The position numbers were made by a program, and so were the translations under genes. From Methanoregulaceae archaeon (GTDB lineage: Archaea > Halobacteriota > Methanomicrobia > Methanomicrobiales > Methanospirillaceae), in the NCBI GenBank assembly GCA_013331215.1, contig DUGU01000182.1, forward strand, positions 1 through 11,140: a stretch of 11,140 nucleotides of DNA, written 5' to 3'. Shown here piece by piece: positions 5,467 through 11,140 of this stretch. The notes beneath the pieces are model-generated. The model was not told the DNA's origin and ran no database searches. It saw nothing but the letters and a program-made list of their open reading frames with translations. Within the stretch, counting starts at the first letter, position 1. Every line of letters starts with the position of its first letter.

Positions 5467-7329
5467 TCACCAGCCCCCTTGAGGGGAATCGAGACTGCGC
5501 TTGGAGCCGACCGGCCTCCCCGTTCCCTGCTCGGCGAAGTCCGGCTCTTCGCAGAGGCCGCCCTGGCTGAGGTCGGGCCGGAGGGCCGCCTCGATGAAGG
5601 GCTCGGCGAGACCGAGCCGCGCCTCGAGGGCGGTGACCCGTGACTCGAGCACCGACATCTCCGGATCCTGGCTCCCTCCCGCCCGGGCTCTTCCGCTCCA
5701 GCCGGGGATGCCGGGCTCCCCCGGGAGGCCGGGGATCTCGATCTTTTTGTACGTGTCGGTCTTGTCCTTCAGCAGCTTCGTCTCGATCTTCAGTTCCTTG
5801 ATCTCCTTGGTCTCGATCTTCAGTTCCTTGGTCTCGATCTTCAGTTCCTTCTGAAGGTCCTTTTTCAGTTCCTTGATCAGGTCCTTCTTCAGTTCCTTCT
5901 TCAGTTTCACGCACGAGGTCCGGATATTGGCCGTCATCACCGGCGCGGACGGGCTGATGTTCGTGATCTGGACACAGGTGTCGACCCCGCCGTACGAGAG
6001 CGAGTTCGGCGTCGTTGTCCTGGTGAAGGAGGTGTTTCCCGAAGTCCCGGGATACGTGTCGCCCGCATTGCCCCGGTTGGTCCCGCTCTCCAGTTCCTTC
6101 AAGCCGTCGGCCTGGAGGAGGCTGACCTTGGGGTGGGCCTCGTTGGAGTTGCCGGCGATCGCCTCGTCGACGTGCCAGATCAGCAGGCCGTCGCCGGGGA
6201 GCTTCTGGTCGGACCCGAGCTTCTGCCGGTTCTCGACGAGGAAGTACTCCTGCCCGCCCGCACAACCCTTCCAGAGCCGGAGCACCGCGTGGCCGGTCTC
6301 GACGGCCTGGACCGATTGGGTCCCGTTCGTCGTCGGACAGGCGATTGCAACCCACTCCTGCTGCGCCTTGCACCATGCGGACGGGTGCGCCGGGATCTCT
6401 CCGCCCCCGTTCCAGCTGCCGCCGCCCATCAGGCACCAGTTCCCGACGCCCTCGCCGGAGTAGTCCGTGTCGTAGAGGTCGGGGAAGCCGAAGAGCAGGT
6501 GGCCGAGCTCGTGGCAGCAGACCCCGATCCGGGCATCGTCCGGCACGGTCAGATAGGCGTAAATCTTGACGGTATCGGCGGTGTAAGCACCGCCCTCGAG
6601 GACCCACTTGTGCGACCAGATGTCGTCGGCATTACCCGTCTCCTCGGCGCCGCGGCCCGCATGGATAACGATGAATGCGTCCACGAACCCGTCCCCATCG
6701 TTGTCGTACGGGGCGAAGTTGACCGCGGCGTTCGCGGCCACGGCGGCGTCCCTGGCCATGGTCCGGGCATTTGGAGACACATTACCGGTGCCGGACTCCC
6801 CGTGGGCGTACTCCGCCAGGGTTCTCGGGAGGGTATACGGCCCCACCACCTCGCCCGTGACATTCACTTGGCCGTTGGAGACCTCTGCGAAATACTCCTG
6901 GAGACTGCCGTGGGGGAGCAATCCCGTCGAGAAGAAGAGGTCCTTGTAATGCTGGGCGGACTGCCCGAGCGCCCTGTCTGTGAACTCGGCCAGGACCACG
7001 ATCACCCGGACGGTCCCCGTGATCGGCGCCCGGTCGGCGGCCGCCCGCCGCACGGGTTCCACCGACGTGCCGAGCGGGAAGAGGTCGCCGGGATAGATGA
7101 GTCCGTCGTCTTTCCCCGGCGGCGACGGGTCGCGGGCGGTCAGGTGCAGGGCAAGCGGGCCATGAGCCTTCGATCGCATCCGCGCGAGATCCGCCTTGAT
7201 CTTCTCCTGGAGCTCGGGGCTCGGCGCGACCCGCATCGCCTCGTTCGAATACCTGTCGTGACGGACGAGGCCTCCGGCGATCACGCCGGATCGCCCGCGC
7301 CTCTCTGTCGTCATGTCGTCATTCGGCAT
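5467..7329 (-). CDS. M6-type zinc metalloprotease with Lys/Glu-repeat, collagen-like and coiled-coil tail
   Basis: A 620-residue protein. Residues 105-300 form the M6 peptidase core: PITGTVRVIVVLAEF, the calcium-type loop DNDGDGFVDAFIVIHAG (209-225), and the zinc motif HELGH (273-277) followed by LLFGFPDLYD. Residues 300-470 form a beta-rich region. The tail is unusual. A KELKIET-type charged repeat spans about 474-523, four G-X-Y triplets (GLPGEPGIPGWSG) span 534-546, a coiled coil spans about 558-583, and a Gly/Pro/Ser-rich end follows. Similar M6 enzymes are usually secreted, but no clear signal peptide is seen (N terminus MPNDDMTTERRGRSG). The start at 7329 has GGAAGTGAG directly upstream. 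It is the first gene of a four-gene leftward operon with the ATP-grasp pair. Confidence 0.85.
   Translation of the reverse strand: MPNDDMTTERRGRSGVIAGGLVRHDRYSNEAMRVAPSPELQEKIKADLARMRSKAHGPLALHLTARDPSPPGKDDGLIYPGDLFPLGTSVEPVRRAAADRAPITGTVRVIVVLAEFTDRALGQSAQHYKDLFFSTGLLPHGSLQEYFAEVSNGQVNVTGEVVGPYTLPRTLAEYAHGESGTGNVSPNARTMARDAAVAANAAVNFAPYDNDGDGFVDAFIVIHAGRGAEETGNADDIWSHKWVLEGGAYTADTVKIYAYLTVPDDARIGVCCHELGHLLFGFPDLYDTDYSGEGVGNWCLMGGGSWNGGGEIPAHPSAWCKAQQEWVAIACPTTNGTQSVQAVETGHAVLRLWKGCAGGQEYFLVENRQKLGSDQKLPGDGLLIWHVDEAIAGNSNEAHPKVSLLQADGLKELESGTNRGNAGDTYPGTSGNTSFTRTTTPNSLSYGGVDTCVQITNISPSAPVMTANIRTSCVKLKKELKKDLIKELKKDLQKELKIETKELKIETKEIKELKIETKLLKDKTDTYKKIEIPGLPGEPGIPGWSGRARAGGSQDPEMSVLESRVTALEARLGLAEPFIEAALRPDLSQGGLCEEPDFAEQGTGRPVGSKRSLDSPQGGW
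5761..5910 (-). repeat. Imperfect repeat encoding the KELKIET tract of the protease tail
   Basis: The stretch encodes Lys/Glu/Leu/Ile repeats. On the plus strand the 19-base block TCTCGATCTTCAGTTCCTT occurs at 5781, 5811 and 5832 (spacings 30 and 21 bases), with related CAGTTCCTT words upstream and downstream. Spacings are multiples of three, so the repeat number can change without breaking the frame. Confidence 0.85.
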
Positions 7330-7384
7330 TTTCTCACTTCCGGTTGTTTGGTTTCGAGCATGGTTCGTCAGTCTTGTTCAATTC

Positions 7385-7399
7385 CCCCGAACGTCGGGG
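7385..7399. other. Perfect hairpin upstream of the protease operon
   Basis: CCCCGA (7385-7390) and TCGGGG (7394-7399) form a perfect 6-bp stem around a 3-base loop, about 55-70 bases upstream of the protease start. It may be a leader structure or operator for the operon. Position is the only support. Confidence 0.25.
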
Positions 7400-8003
7400 A
7401 GATCCGTTTCTCGGCCCGAGCAGCGATCGTATTCGAAGGGAGATTGTCGGACTGGTTAGGCGATGAGTGCCGTGTGGCAACGAATGGTGATTTCCGGAGA
7501 TTCAGGCGGACGCGATGTACCGGTGAAGACGGATTCGTTGGTGTGACGGATCGCTCTGGGCATCCCACATACTTGATCACATGTCGCGATCGGTCCACTG
7601 CTACATTCCACCACCTCTGACCGGGACCGATCGGGATGCTCCGGGACCCTGCACCTCGTACGGTCGCTTTCGGCTGTCAGCCACATTCTTCCGGGGAGTA
7701 CCAAAGCCTTCATCCCGAATGCGGACTCGGTGCGGCCTTCGAATCGGTATCCCGAACAGCCACGGTGCATGGATGAGACAGAGATCTCCGGGTGACGATA
7801 GGCACCGGATGACGTACCGTGGCTCCGGCCAGCCCGCCCCCCAGCCTCCCCGACCAGCGACAGCGACGTTCATGCGCGTCTCTTCGGCCCGGTTGTACAC
7901 CGGACCGTGTTTCCCGTTGTTTATGAAAAATCTTTAAGATCGACCGGTCCCCGAACTCGATGGTTGAGGTTGCAATACGCTCTATTGGTGGAACGCAGAC
8001 CAG

Positions 8004-8017
8004 AATAAATAAATAAT
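8004..8017. promoter_or_regulatory. TATA-like AT-rich element
   Basis: AATAAATAAATAAT stands out in GC-rich surroundings and resembles an archaeal TATA box. On the plus strand it sits only 3 bases before an ATG at 8021, too close for a standard 25-base spacing. On the minus strand no convincing gene follows. The direction is therefore unresolved. Confidence 0.25.
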
Positions 8018-8228
8018 TGCATGGCAGTAATGCACGGCAATATTGCACGGGACCGACACGAAGACGCTCCTACCGCCGAGGAGGAGAACTATCTCGATGG
8101 TCGGCAGGGCGAGCCCCCGGGCCTGATCCGGATGGCACCCCTCGAATGCAATCGTCCCGCCGGCGTCATGCACGCAAAAGAGCCTCCGTCGCGGTCGGAG
8201 CAGACTATCTCCGCGCGGAATAATCGCC

Positions 8229-8248
8229 GGGTGCGCTCGCCCGCACCC
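8229..8248. other. Strong 7-bp hairpin in the gene-poor region
   Basis: GGGTGCG (8229-8235) pairs perfectly with CGCACCC (8242-8248) around a 6-base loop, about 145 bases beyond the end of the PEGA gene. It may be a 3' transcript structure of that gene, or the residue of something lost. No U-tract follows. Confidence 0.25.
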
Positions 8249-8375
8249 CCTGCCAGGCGAAACCGGCCTTACCCGGGCTGCCCGATGCTCCGGGCGATTG
8301 CGAGCGGCGGGGGAGTACGGGCACGCGGTGGACCGATGGACCCGGGATGAGACCGACGGAAGAGAGCGTTGCGGG

Positions 8376-8380
8376 AAAAA
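8376..8380 (-). terminator. Oligo-T tract after the PEGA gene
   Basis: On the minus strand, TTTTT occurs 12 bases after the TGA stop at 8393-8395. Archaeal RNA polymerase often stops at such short T-runs. The tract is short, so the call is tentative. Confidence 0.3.
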
Positions 8381-8392
8381 CGAAGGACTCCG

Positions 8393-8986
8393 TCACTTCG
8401 GCCGCGACCCGCTCCCGACGAGCGCGAAGAGGATGCCCGCGACGACCGCGATCACCATCGCGAGCAGGGCGAAGATCCCGAAGTCCCGGATCACAGTTCC
8501 GCCGGCCGGCCCCGGCTCCAGCCGCACCGGGTCGCCGAGGTCGATGACGAGCGTCTCGTCCGCCCCCGGCGCGATCGCGTGCATCTGCCGGTGCCGCAGC
8601 CCGTCGGGTCCGACGAGCTCGAGCGCGACCGTCCCGGCCCGCTCGAGCGGGACCACCACCGGCGTCGTCCCCGCGTACGTCCCGTCGACCCAGAGCGAGG
8701 CGCCGGGGGGCTCCGTCCGGACGGCGAGCGTCCCGGCCGCTCCGGCCGCCGGTTCGAGCCTGCTCCGGACGGTCGTGGTCGCCCCGGCCCGGACCTCGAC
8801 CGGCGTCACCACGTCCACGTGCCCCGCGAGCGCGAGGACGAGCGCATGCCACCCGGGCTCGAGCCCGTCGATGCGGAGCGGCGCCTCGCCCACGGGCCGG
8901 CCGTCGAGCGCGACCGACGCGCCCGGCGGCTCGGTCACGACCAGGAGTCCGCCCGTCCTCTCTGCCGAACCCTGCCTCCCGTCCAT
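8393..8986 (-). CDS. Tail-anchored protein with two PEGA domains
   Basis: This 197-residue protein holds two consecutive PEGA repeats. Residues 13-78 contain TEPPGASVALDGRPVGEAPL, and residues 86-150 contain TEPPGASLWVDGTYAGTTP. PEGA domains are small beta domains common in archaeal and bacterial surface proteins and likely act as spacer or binding modules. A single hydrophobic helix lies near the C terminus (171-191, IFALLAMVIAVVAGILFALVG), followed by a short basic end (SRPK). No N-terminal signal peptide is visible, so the protein looks tail-anchored, with the PEGA part on one face of the membrane. Orientation is not determined. The start at 8986 has GAGGT a few bases upstream. It is divergent from the cysteine-cluster gene. 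Confidence 0.85.
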   Translation of the reverse strand: MDGRQGSAERTGGLLVVTEPPGASVALDGRPVGEAPLRIDGLEPGWHALVLALAGHVDVVTPVEVRAGATTTVRSRLEPAAGAAGTLAVRTEPPGASLWVDGTYAGTTPVVVPLERAGTVALELVGPDGLRHRQMHAIAPGADETLVIDLGDPVRLEPGPAGGTVIRDFGIFALLAMVIAVVAGILFALVGSGSRPK

Positions 8987-9085
8987 CCCGATACCTCATC
9001 CACTATGGGGACGGCCGGGGCCATGAACGGTTCGATCGGGATACGGCCCGCACCCTTATCCGCGTCCGTGCCCAACGCTCTGCGC

Positions 9086-9796
9086 GTGACCCCGCCCCCG
9101 CCCCCGTTCTTCGCCCGGAGGATCGCCTTCTTCGAGGCCGAGCTCGCGGAGCTCAGGGCCTATCCCCGCGAGCGGCTCGCCGGCATCGTGACCGGGATCG
9201 GCTTCGCCTGCGACGGGTGCGCCCGCTGCTGCACGCGGCAGTCCAACGACCACGTTTTTCTGCTCGAGGAGGACGCGGACCGGCTCCGCGAGGTGGCGCC
9301 GGACGTACTCGTGCCGGCGCCCGATCCCGAGCTCGCGGACCGCGAGGGCCGGCTCTACGTCTCCGGCTACGCGCTCGCGACGACGGAGAACGGCGACTGC
9401 GTCTTTCTCGAGAACGGCCGCTGCCGCCACTACGCGGCGCGCCCTGCCATCTGCCGCGTCTACCCGTACATGCTCCACCGCGAGCCCGGCGCGGACGGCC
9501 GGGTCGACTGGCGGCAGCTCGCCGGTCTCGGGAAGCACGGCGAGTACGACACGGCGATTCCGCCGGAGGAGGCCGGCCGGTGCGCGGACGAGACGATCGC
9601 GTACGAGGCCGCGTTCCTCGAGCAGATGATCGGGTTCTACCGGGCGGCCGCGGATTACTTCGCGGCGAACGACCTGCGCCACGTCCAGAAGGTCCGCGAC
9701 GACCGGCTCCGGGCCCACGCCCGCGGCGAGCCCCTCGAGCTCCTCGTGTACCACCGCGGCCGGTTCGAGCCCTGCCGCGTCGAGCCGCGAGGGTGA
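9086..9796 (+). CDS. YkgJ-type CxxCxxCC cysteine-cluster protein
   Basis: The 236-residue protein carries the zinc/iron-chelating YkgJ pattern: C42, C45, C48 and C49 (ACDGCARCC), then C105 (GDCVFL), C113 (GRCRHY) and C123 (AICRVYPY). The family is annotated as a putative Fe-S or Zn-binding cluster protein of unknown reaction. It has an N-terminal helix (residues 8-38) and a long C-terminal helical extension (167-215) beyond the minimal domain. Start choice is uncertain. GTG at 9086 leaves 99 bp to the divergent PEGA start and places a CTTATC element about 26-30 bases upstream, fitting a leaderless transcript. GTG at 9068 and ATG at 9023 are in-frame alternatives without good ribosome sites, and 9023 would leave only 36 bp for two promoters. 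Confidence 0.8.
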   Translation: MTPPPPPFFARRIAFFEAELAELRAYPRERLAGIVTGIGFACDGCARCCTRQSNDHVFLLEEDADRLREVAPDVLVPAPDPELADREGRLYVSGYALATTENGDCVFLENGRCRHYAARPAICRVYPYMLHREPGADGRVDWRQLAGLGKHGEYDTAIPPEEAGRCADETIAYEAAFLEQMIGFYRAAADYFAANDLRHVQKVRDDRLRAHARGEPLELLVYHRGRFEPCRVEPRG

Positions 9797-10230
9797 CCCT
9801 GGCCGCGCCGCACCCCGAGACGATGTCGCCGTCGACCCGTTCCACCGGGACGGCGATCGCGGCCGTCCCTGCCGACGCCGGGCTGCGTGCGGAACGCGAA
9901 CGCCGTGGAGGTGACGGCAGGGAGCATCGCCCCCGGACCTCGGGATCATGCCGAGCAGCTCGGGACAGCGAGCTTCGATCGGCGAGGGCTCGTCGTCCGC
10001 GGAGACGGGACACGGGGAAATTGCAGCATTTCCGGGACCCTCAGAAAATTTCAGCCACGTACTGATACTAATTAATTTCTCTTTTCAGCGCTCCAATTTT
10101 CAAGCCCTAAACAATTTTCTCCGGACGATACGTGCGATATTGCGCAACTTAATAAAAAAATATTTTTAAATTGAATAATAATGAAAAACATGGCAATGGT
10201 GCGGAAGGTATAATATGTTGGCAACCCTCC
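9797..10230. other. 434-bp intergenic spacer with sharp GC to AT transition
   Basis: The left half (to about 10020) is GC-rich with no motif in any frame. The right half becomes strongly AT-rich and contains the promoter of the ice-binding-like gene. I see no gene, RNA structure or recombination site in it. The abrupt change in composition may mark an insertion boundary, but no direct repeats or integrase remnants were found. Confidence 0.5.
10152..10172 (+). promoter_or_regulatory. TATA-box promoter of the ice-binding-like gene
   Basis: An A-run followed by TATTTTTAAATT, including the perfect palindrome AAAAATATTTTT at 10156-10167, makes a strong archaeal BRE/TATA candidate. With the usual 25-base spacing, transcription would start near 10190, giving a leader of about 40 bases before the ATG at 10231. 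A GGAAGGT at 10203-10209 lies 21 bases before that ATG, too far to be an ordinary ribosome site. Confidence 0.5.
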
Positions 10231-11140
10231 ATGGCACTCATGGAACAAAACTCCATCGGCATTTTAAAAAATGCGAGAAAAAATTTTTCTATTTTTTCAA
10301 CCCTCGCGTTGATAATTCTCATGACTGCCGCGATCGTCCCCGGCGTGATGGGTGCAACCACCGTTGACCTCGGGTCGGCCTGCAGTTTTGCGATCCTGGC
10401 AAAATCGGGAATCTCGAACACGGGAACGTCGTCCATCACCGGAGATATCGGCGTGAGTCCGATCAGTTCGACGGCCATAACGGGGTTTGCCCTCACCATG
10501 GATCCCTCGACTCAATTCTCGACATCGGCTCAGGTTGCAGGAAGAGTATATGCAGCCGACTATGGCGATCCCACTCCCTCGATGATGACTTCGGCCATCA
10601 GCGCCATGGAAGCAGCCTACACTGATGCCGCCGGACGAGCAGCCGATTTCACTGATGTGAACGCCGGAAATCTCGGCGGGCTGACCCTCATCCCCGGTGT
10701 CTATAAATTCAATTCCGGCGTGACGATTCCAACGGATCTCACCCTCGCGGGAAATTCGAATGATGTCTGGATATTCCAGGTCGAAGGAACTCTCGCGACC
10801 GGCTCCGGAACGAATATCGTCCTCAGCGGCGGTGCCCTGCCGGAGAACGTCTACTGGGTGGTCGCCGGCCAGACGACACTGGGAACGAACTCCGGTTTCA
10901 GCGGGACTATCCTGGACCAGACGGGGATTGCGCTGCAGACCGGCGCGGCATTGAACGGGAGAGCATTCGCTCAGACCGCGGTGACCCTCGACACGGCCAC
11001 GGTAAATGCCCCCTCGATCTGCTCGGTCCCGACGACGCAACCGACGACACAGCCGACGACGCAACCGACAACGCAGCCGTCGACGCAACCGTCGACGCAA
11101 CCGTCAACACAACCGTCAACACAACCATCAACACAACCAT
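10231..11140 (+). CDS. Secreted ice-binding-like (DUF3494) surface protein, 3' end outside window
   Basis: The open frame runs from ATG 10231 to the window edge. An ATG at 10240 is an alternative start. Residues 12-42 are a signal peptide (basic KNARKNFS, then hydrophobic IFSTLALIILM, cleavage likely after VMGA). Residues 45-262 match the DUF3494 ice-binding fold: VDLGSACSFAILAKSGISNTG, SSITGDIGVSP, NLGGLTLIPGVYKFNSGVTI, DVWIFQVEGTL, VYWVVAGQTTLGTNSGFSGTIL and LNGRAFAQTAVTLD. These are the recurrent segments of its beta-helix. C51 and C264 could form a disulfide. From residue 267 a PTTQ/PSTQ linker begins, probably leading to a cell-surface anchor beyond the edge. In archaea the domain need not bind ice and may act in adhesion. 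GC is clearly lower than in the neighbouring genes, which hints at transfer. Confidence 0.85.
   Translation, partial: MALMEQNSIGILKNARKNFSIFSTLALIILMTAAIVPGVMGATTVDLGSACSFAILAKSGISNTGTSSITGDIGVSPISSTAITGFALTMDPSTQFSTSAQVAGRVYAADYGDPTPSMMTSAISAMEAAYTDAAGRAADFTDVNAGNLGGLTLIPGVYKFNSGVTIPTDLTLAGNSNDVWIFQVEGTLATGSGTNIVLSGGALPENVYWVVAGQTTLGTNSGFSGTILDQTGIALQTGAALNGRAFAQTAVTLDTATVNAPSICSVPTTQPTTQPTTQPTTQPSTQPSTQPSTQPSTQPSTQP
11029..11140 (+). repeat. 12-bp tandem repeat encoding PTTQ/PSTQ linker
   Basis: At least nine 12-base units start at 11029 (CCGACGACGCAA-type). The first four encode Pro-Thr-Thr-Gln and the next five Pro-Ser-Thr-Gln, with ACG/TCG codons drifting to TCA and ACA toward the edge. 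Units are cut by the window end. Because the unit is four codons, copy-number changes keep the frame. Confidence 0.95.

Larger units (their letters stand above)
7330..8392. other. Gene-poor region of about 1.06 kb
   Basis: I see no gene I can support. Short open frames exist on both strands (for example 7601-7900 minus and 8021-8350 plus). They lack recognisable motifs, convincing ribosome sites and consistent third-base GC. The left part must hold the promoter of the leftward protease operon. An AT-rich patch (TTTATGAAAAATCTTTAAGAT at about 7919-7939 and AATAAATAAATAAT at 8004-8017) looks promoter-like in either direction. A 10-bp palindrome GCAATATTGC lies at 8037-8046. No tRNA cloverleaf was found by eye. 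Confidence 0.5.

Noticed and set aside
6133..7620. Plus-strand open frame of 495 codons opposite the protease
   Set aside because: Runs antisense to a protein with clear M6 motifs. Its residues show the Arg/Gly/Asp-rich bias of shadow frames in GC-rich DNA.
7601..7900. Possible 99-residue minus-strand protein after a TATA-like element
   Set aside because: Spacing would permit a leaderless transcript, but third-base GC falls in the second half and no domain is recognisable.
8021..8350. Possible 109-residue plus-strand protein
   Set aside because: No ribosome site, the TATA-like element is too close to its ATG, there is no recognisable motif, and the second half is Arg/Pro-rich like a random frame.
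8205..8999. Minus-strand frame of 264 codons overlapping the PEGA gene
   Set aside because: Out of frame with the PEGA repeats, and composed almost only of Arg, Gly, Ala and Asp.
9797..10020. Decayed gene between the cysteine-cluster and ice-binding-like genes
   Set aside because: None of the six frames shows a motif or similarity to anything else in the window.
10297..11100. Minus-strand frame of 267 codons opposite the ice-binding-like gene
   Set aside because: The repeat of Arg/Leu at its start is the antisense of the PTTQ linker. The plus frame has a signal peptide and family segments.
11029..11140. CRISPR-like array
   Set aside because: Units are contiguous, 12 bases long, without spacers, and encode an in-frame protein linker.

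Overview
The window looks like the chromosome of a GC-rich methanogenic archaeon, most likely from the order Methanomicrobiales (Methanoculleus-like). This is inferred from gene content and expression signals, with no marker gene to confirm it. The clues are GGAG/GAGGT ribosome sites, frequent GTG starts, an AF2212-type antitoxin, a PEGA protein with a C-terminal anchor, a long CxxCxxCC protein, and a surface protein with a Pro-Thr/Ser-Thr-Gln linker. Coding is dense and GC-rich except for about 10.05-10.25 kb, which is strongly AT-rich and precedes a gene of visibly lower GC.

Layout. 1-555 (+): C-terminal part of a YfhP/YdjM-like membrane protein that begins outside the window. 641-1339 (-): a nicotinamidase/isochorismatase-type cysteine hydrolase, divergent from a TfoX-N protein at 1493-1858 (+). 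A perfect 14-bp palindrome lies between the two. 2088-2773 (+): a VapBC-type toxin-antitoxin pair. About 0.95 kb downstream, the leader and antitoxin 5' part recur as a decayed direct repeat with a frameshifted antitoxin and no toxin.

3324-7329 (-): the most striking block, four tightly packed genes transcribed leftward. First is an M6-type zinc metalloprotease with an unusual Lys/Glu-repeat, collagen-like and coiled-coil tail. Then come a protein that looks like a catalytically dead ATP-grasp homologue, an intact RimK-like ATP-grasp ligase, and a small possibly OB-fold protein. Spacing is 19, -4 and -17 bp. I infer that the ligase pair may modify the protease tail or another peptide, but no modification is demonstrated.

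7330-8392 holds no gene I can support and includes a small AT-rich patch. 8393-8986 (-): a double PEGA-domain protein with a C-terminal membrane anchor, divergent from a YkgJ-type cysteine-cluster protein (+) ending at 9796. After a 434-bp spacer with an AT-rich promoter, an ice-binding-like (DUF3494) secreted protein starts at 10231 and runs off the right edge inside a 12-bp tandem repeat.

Functional links are clear only within the toxin-antitoxin pair and the four-gene protease/ATP-grasp block. The other genes look like independent housekeeping or accessory functions.
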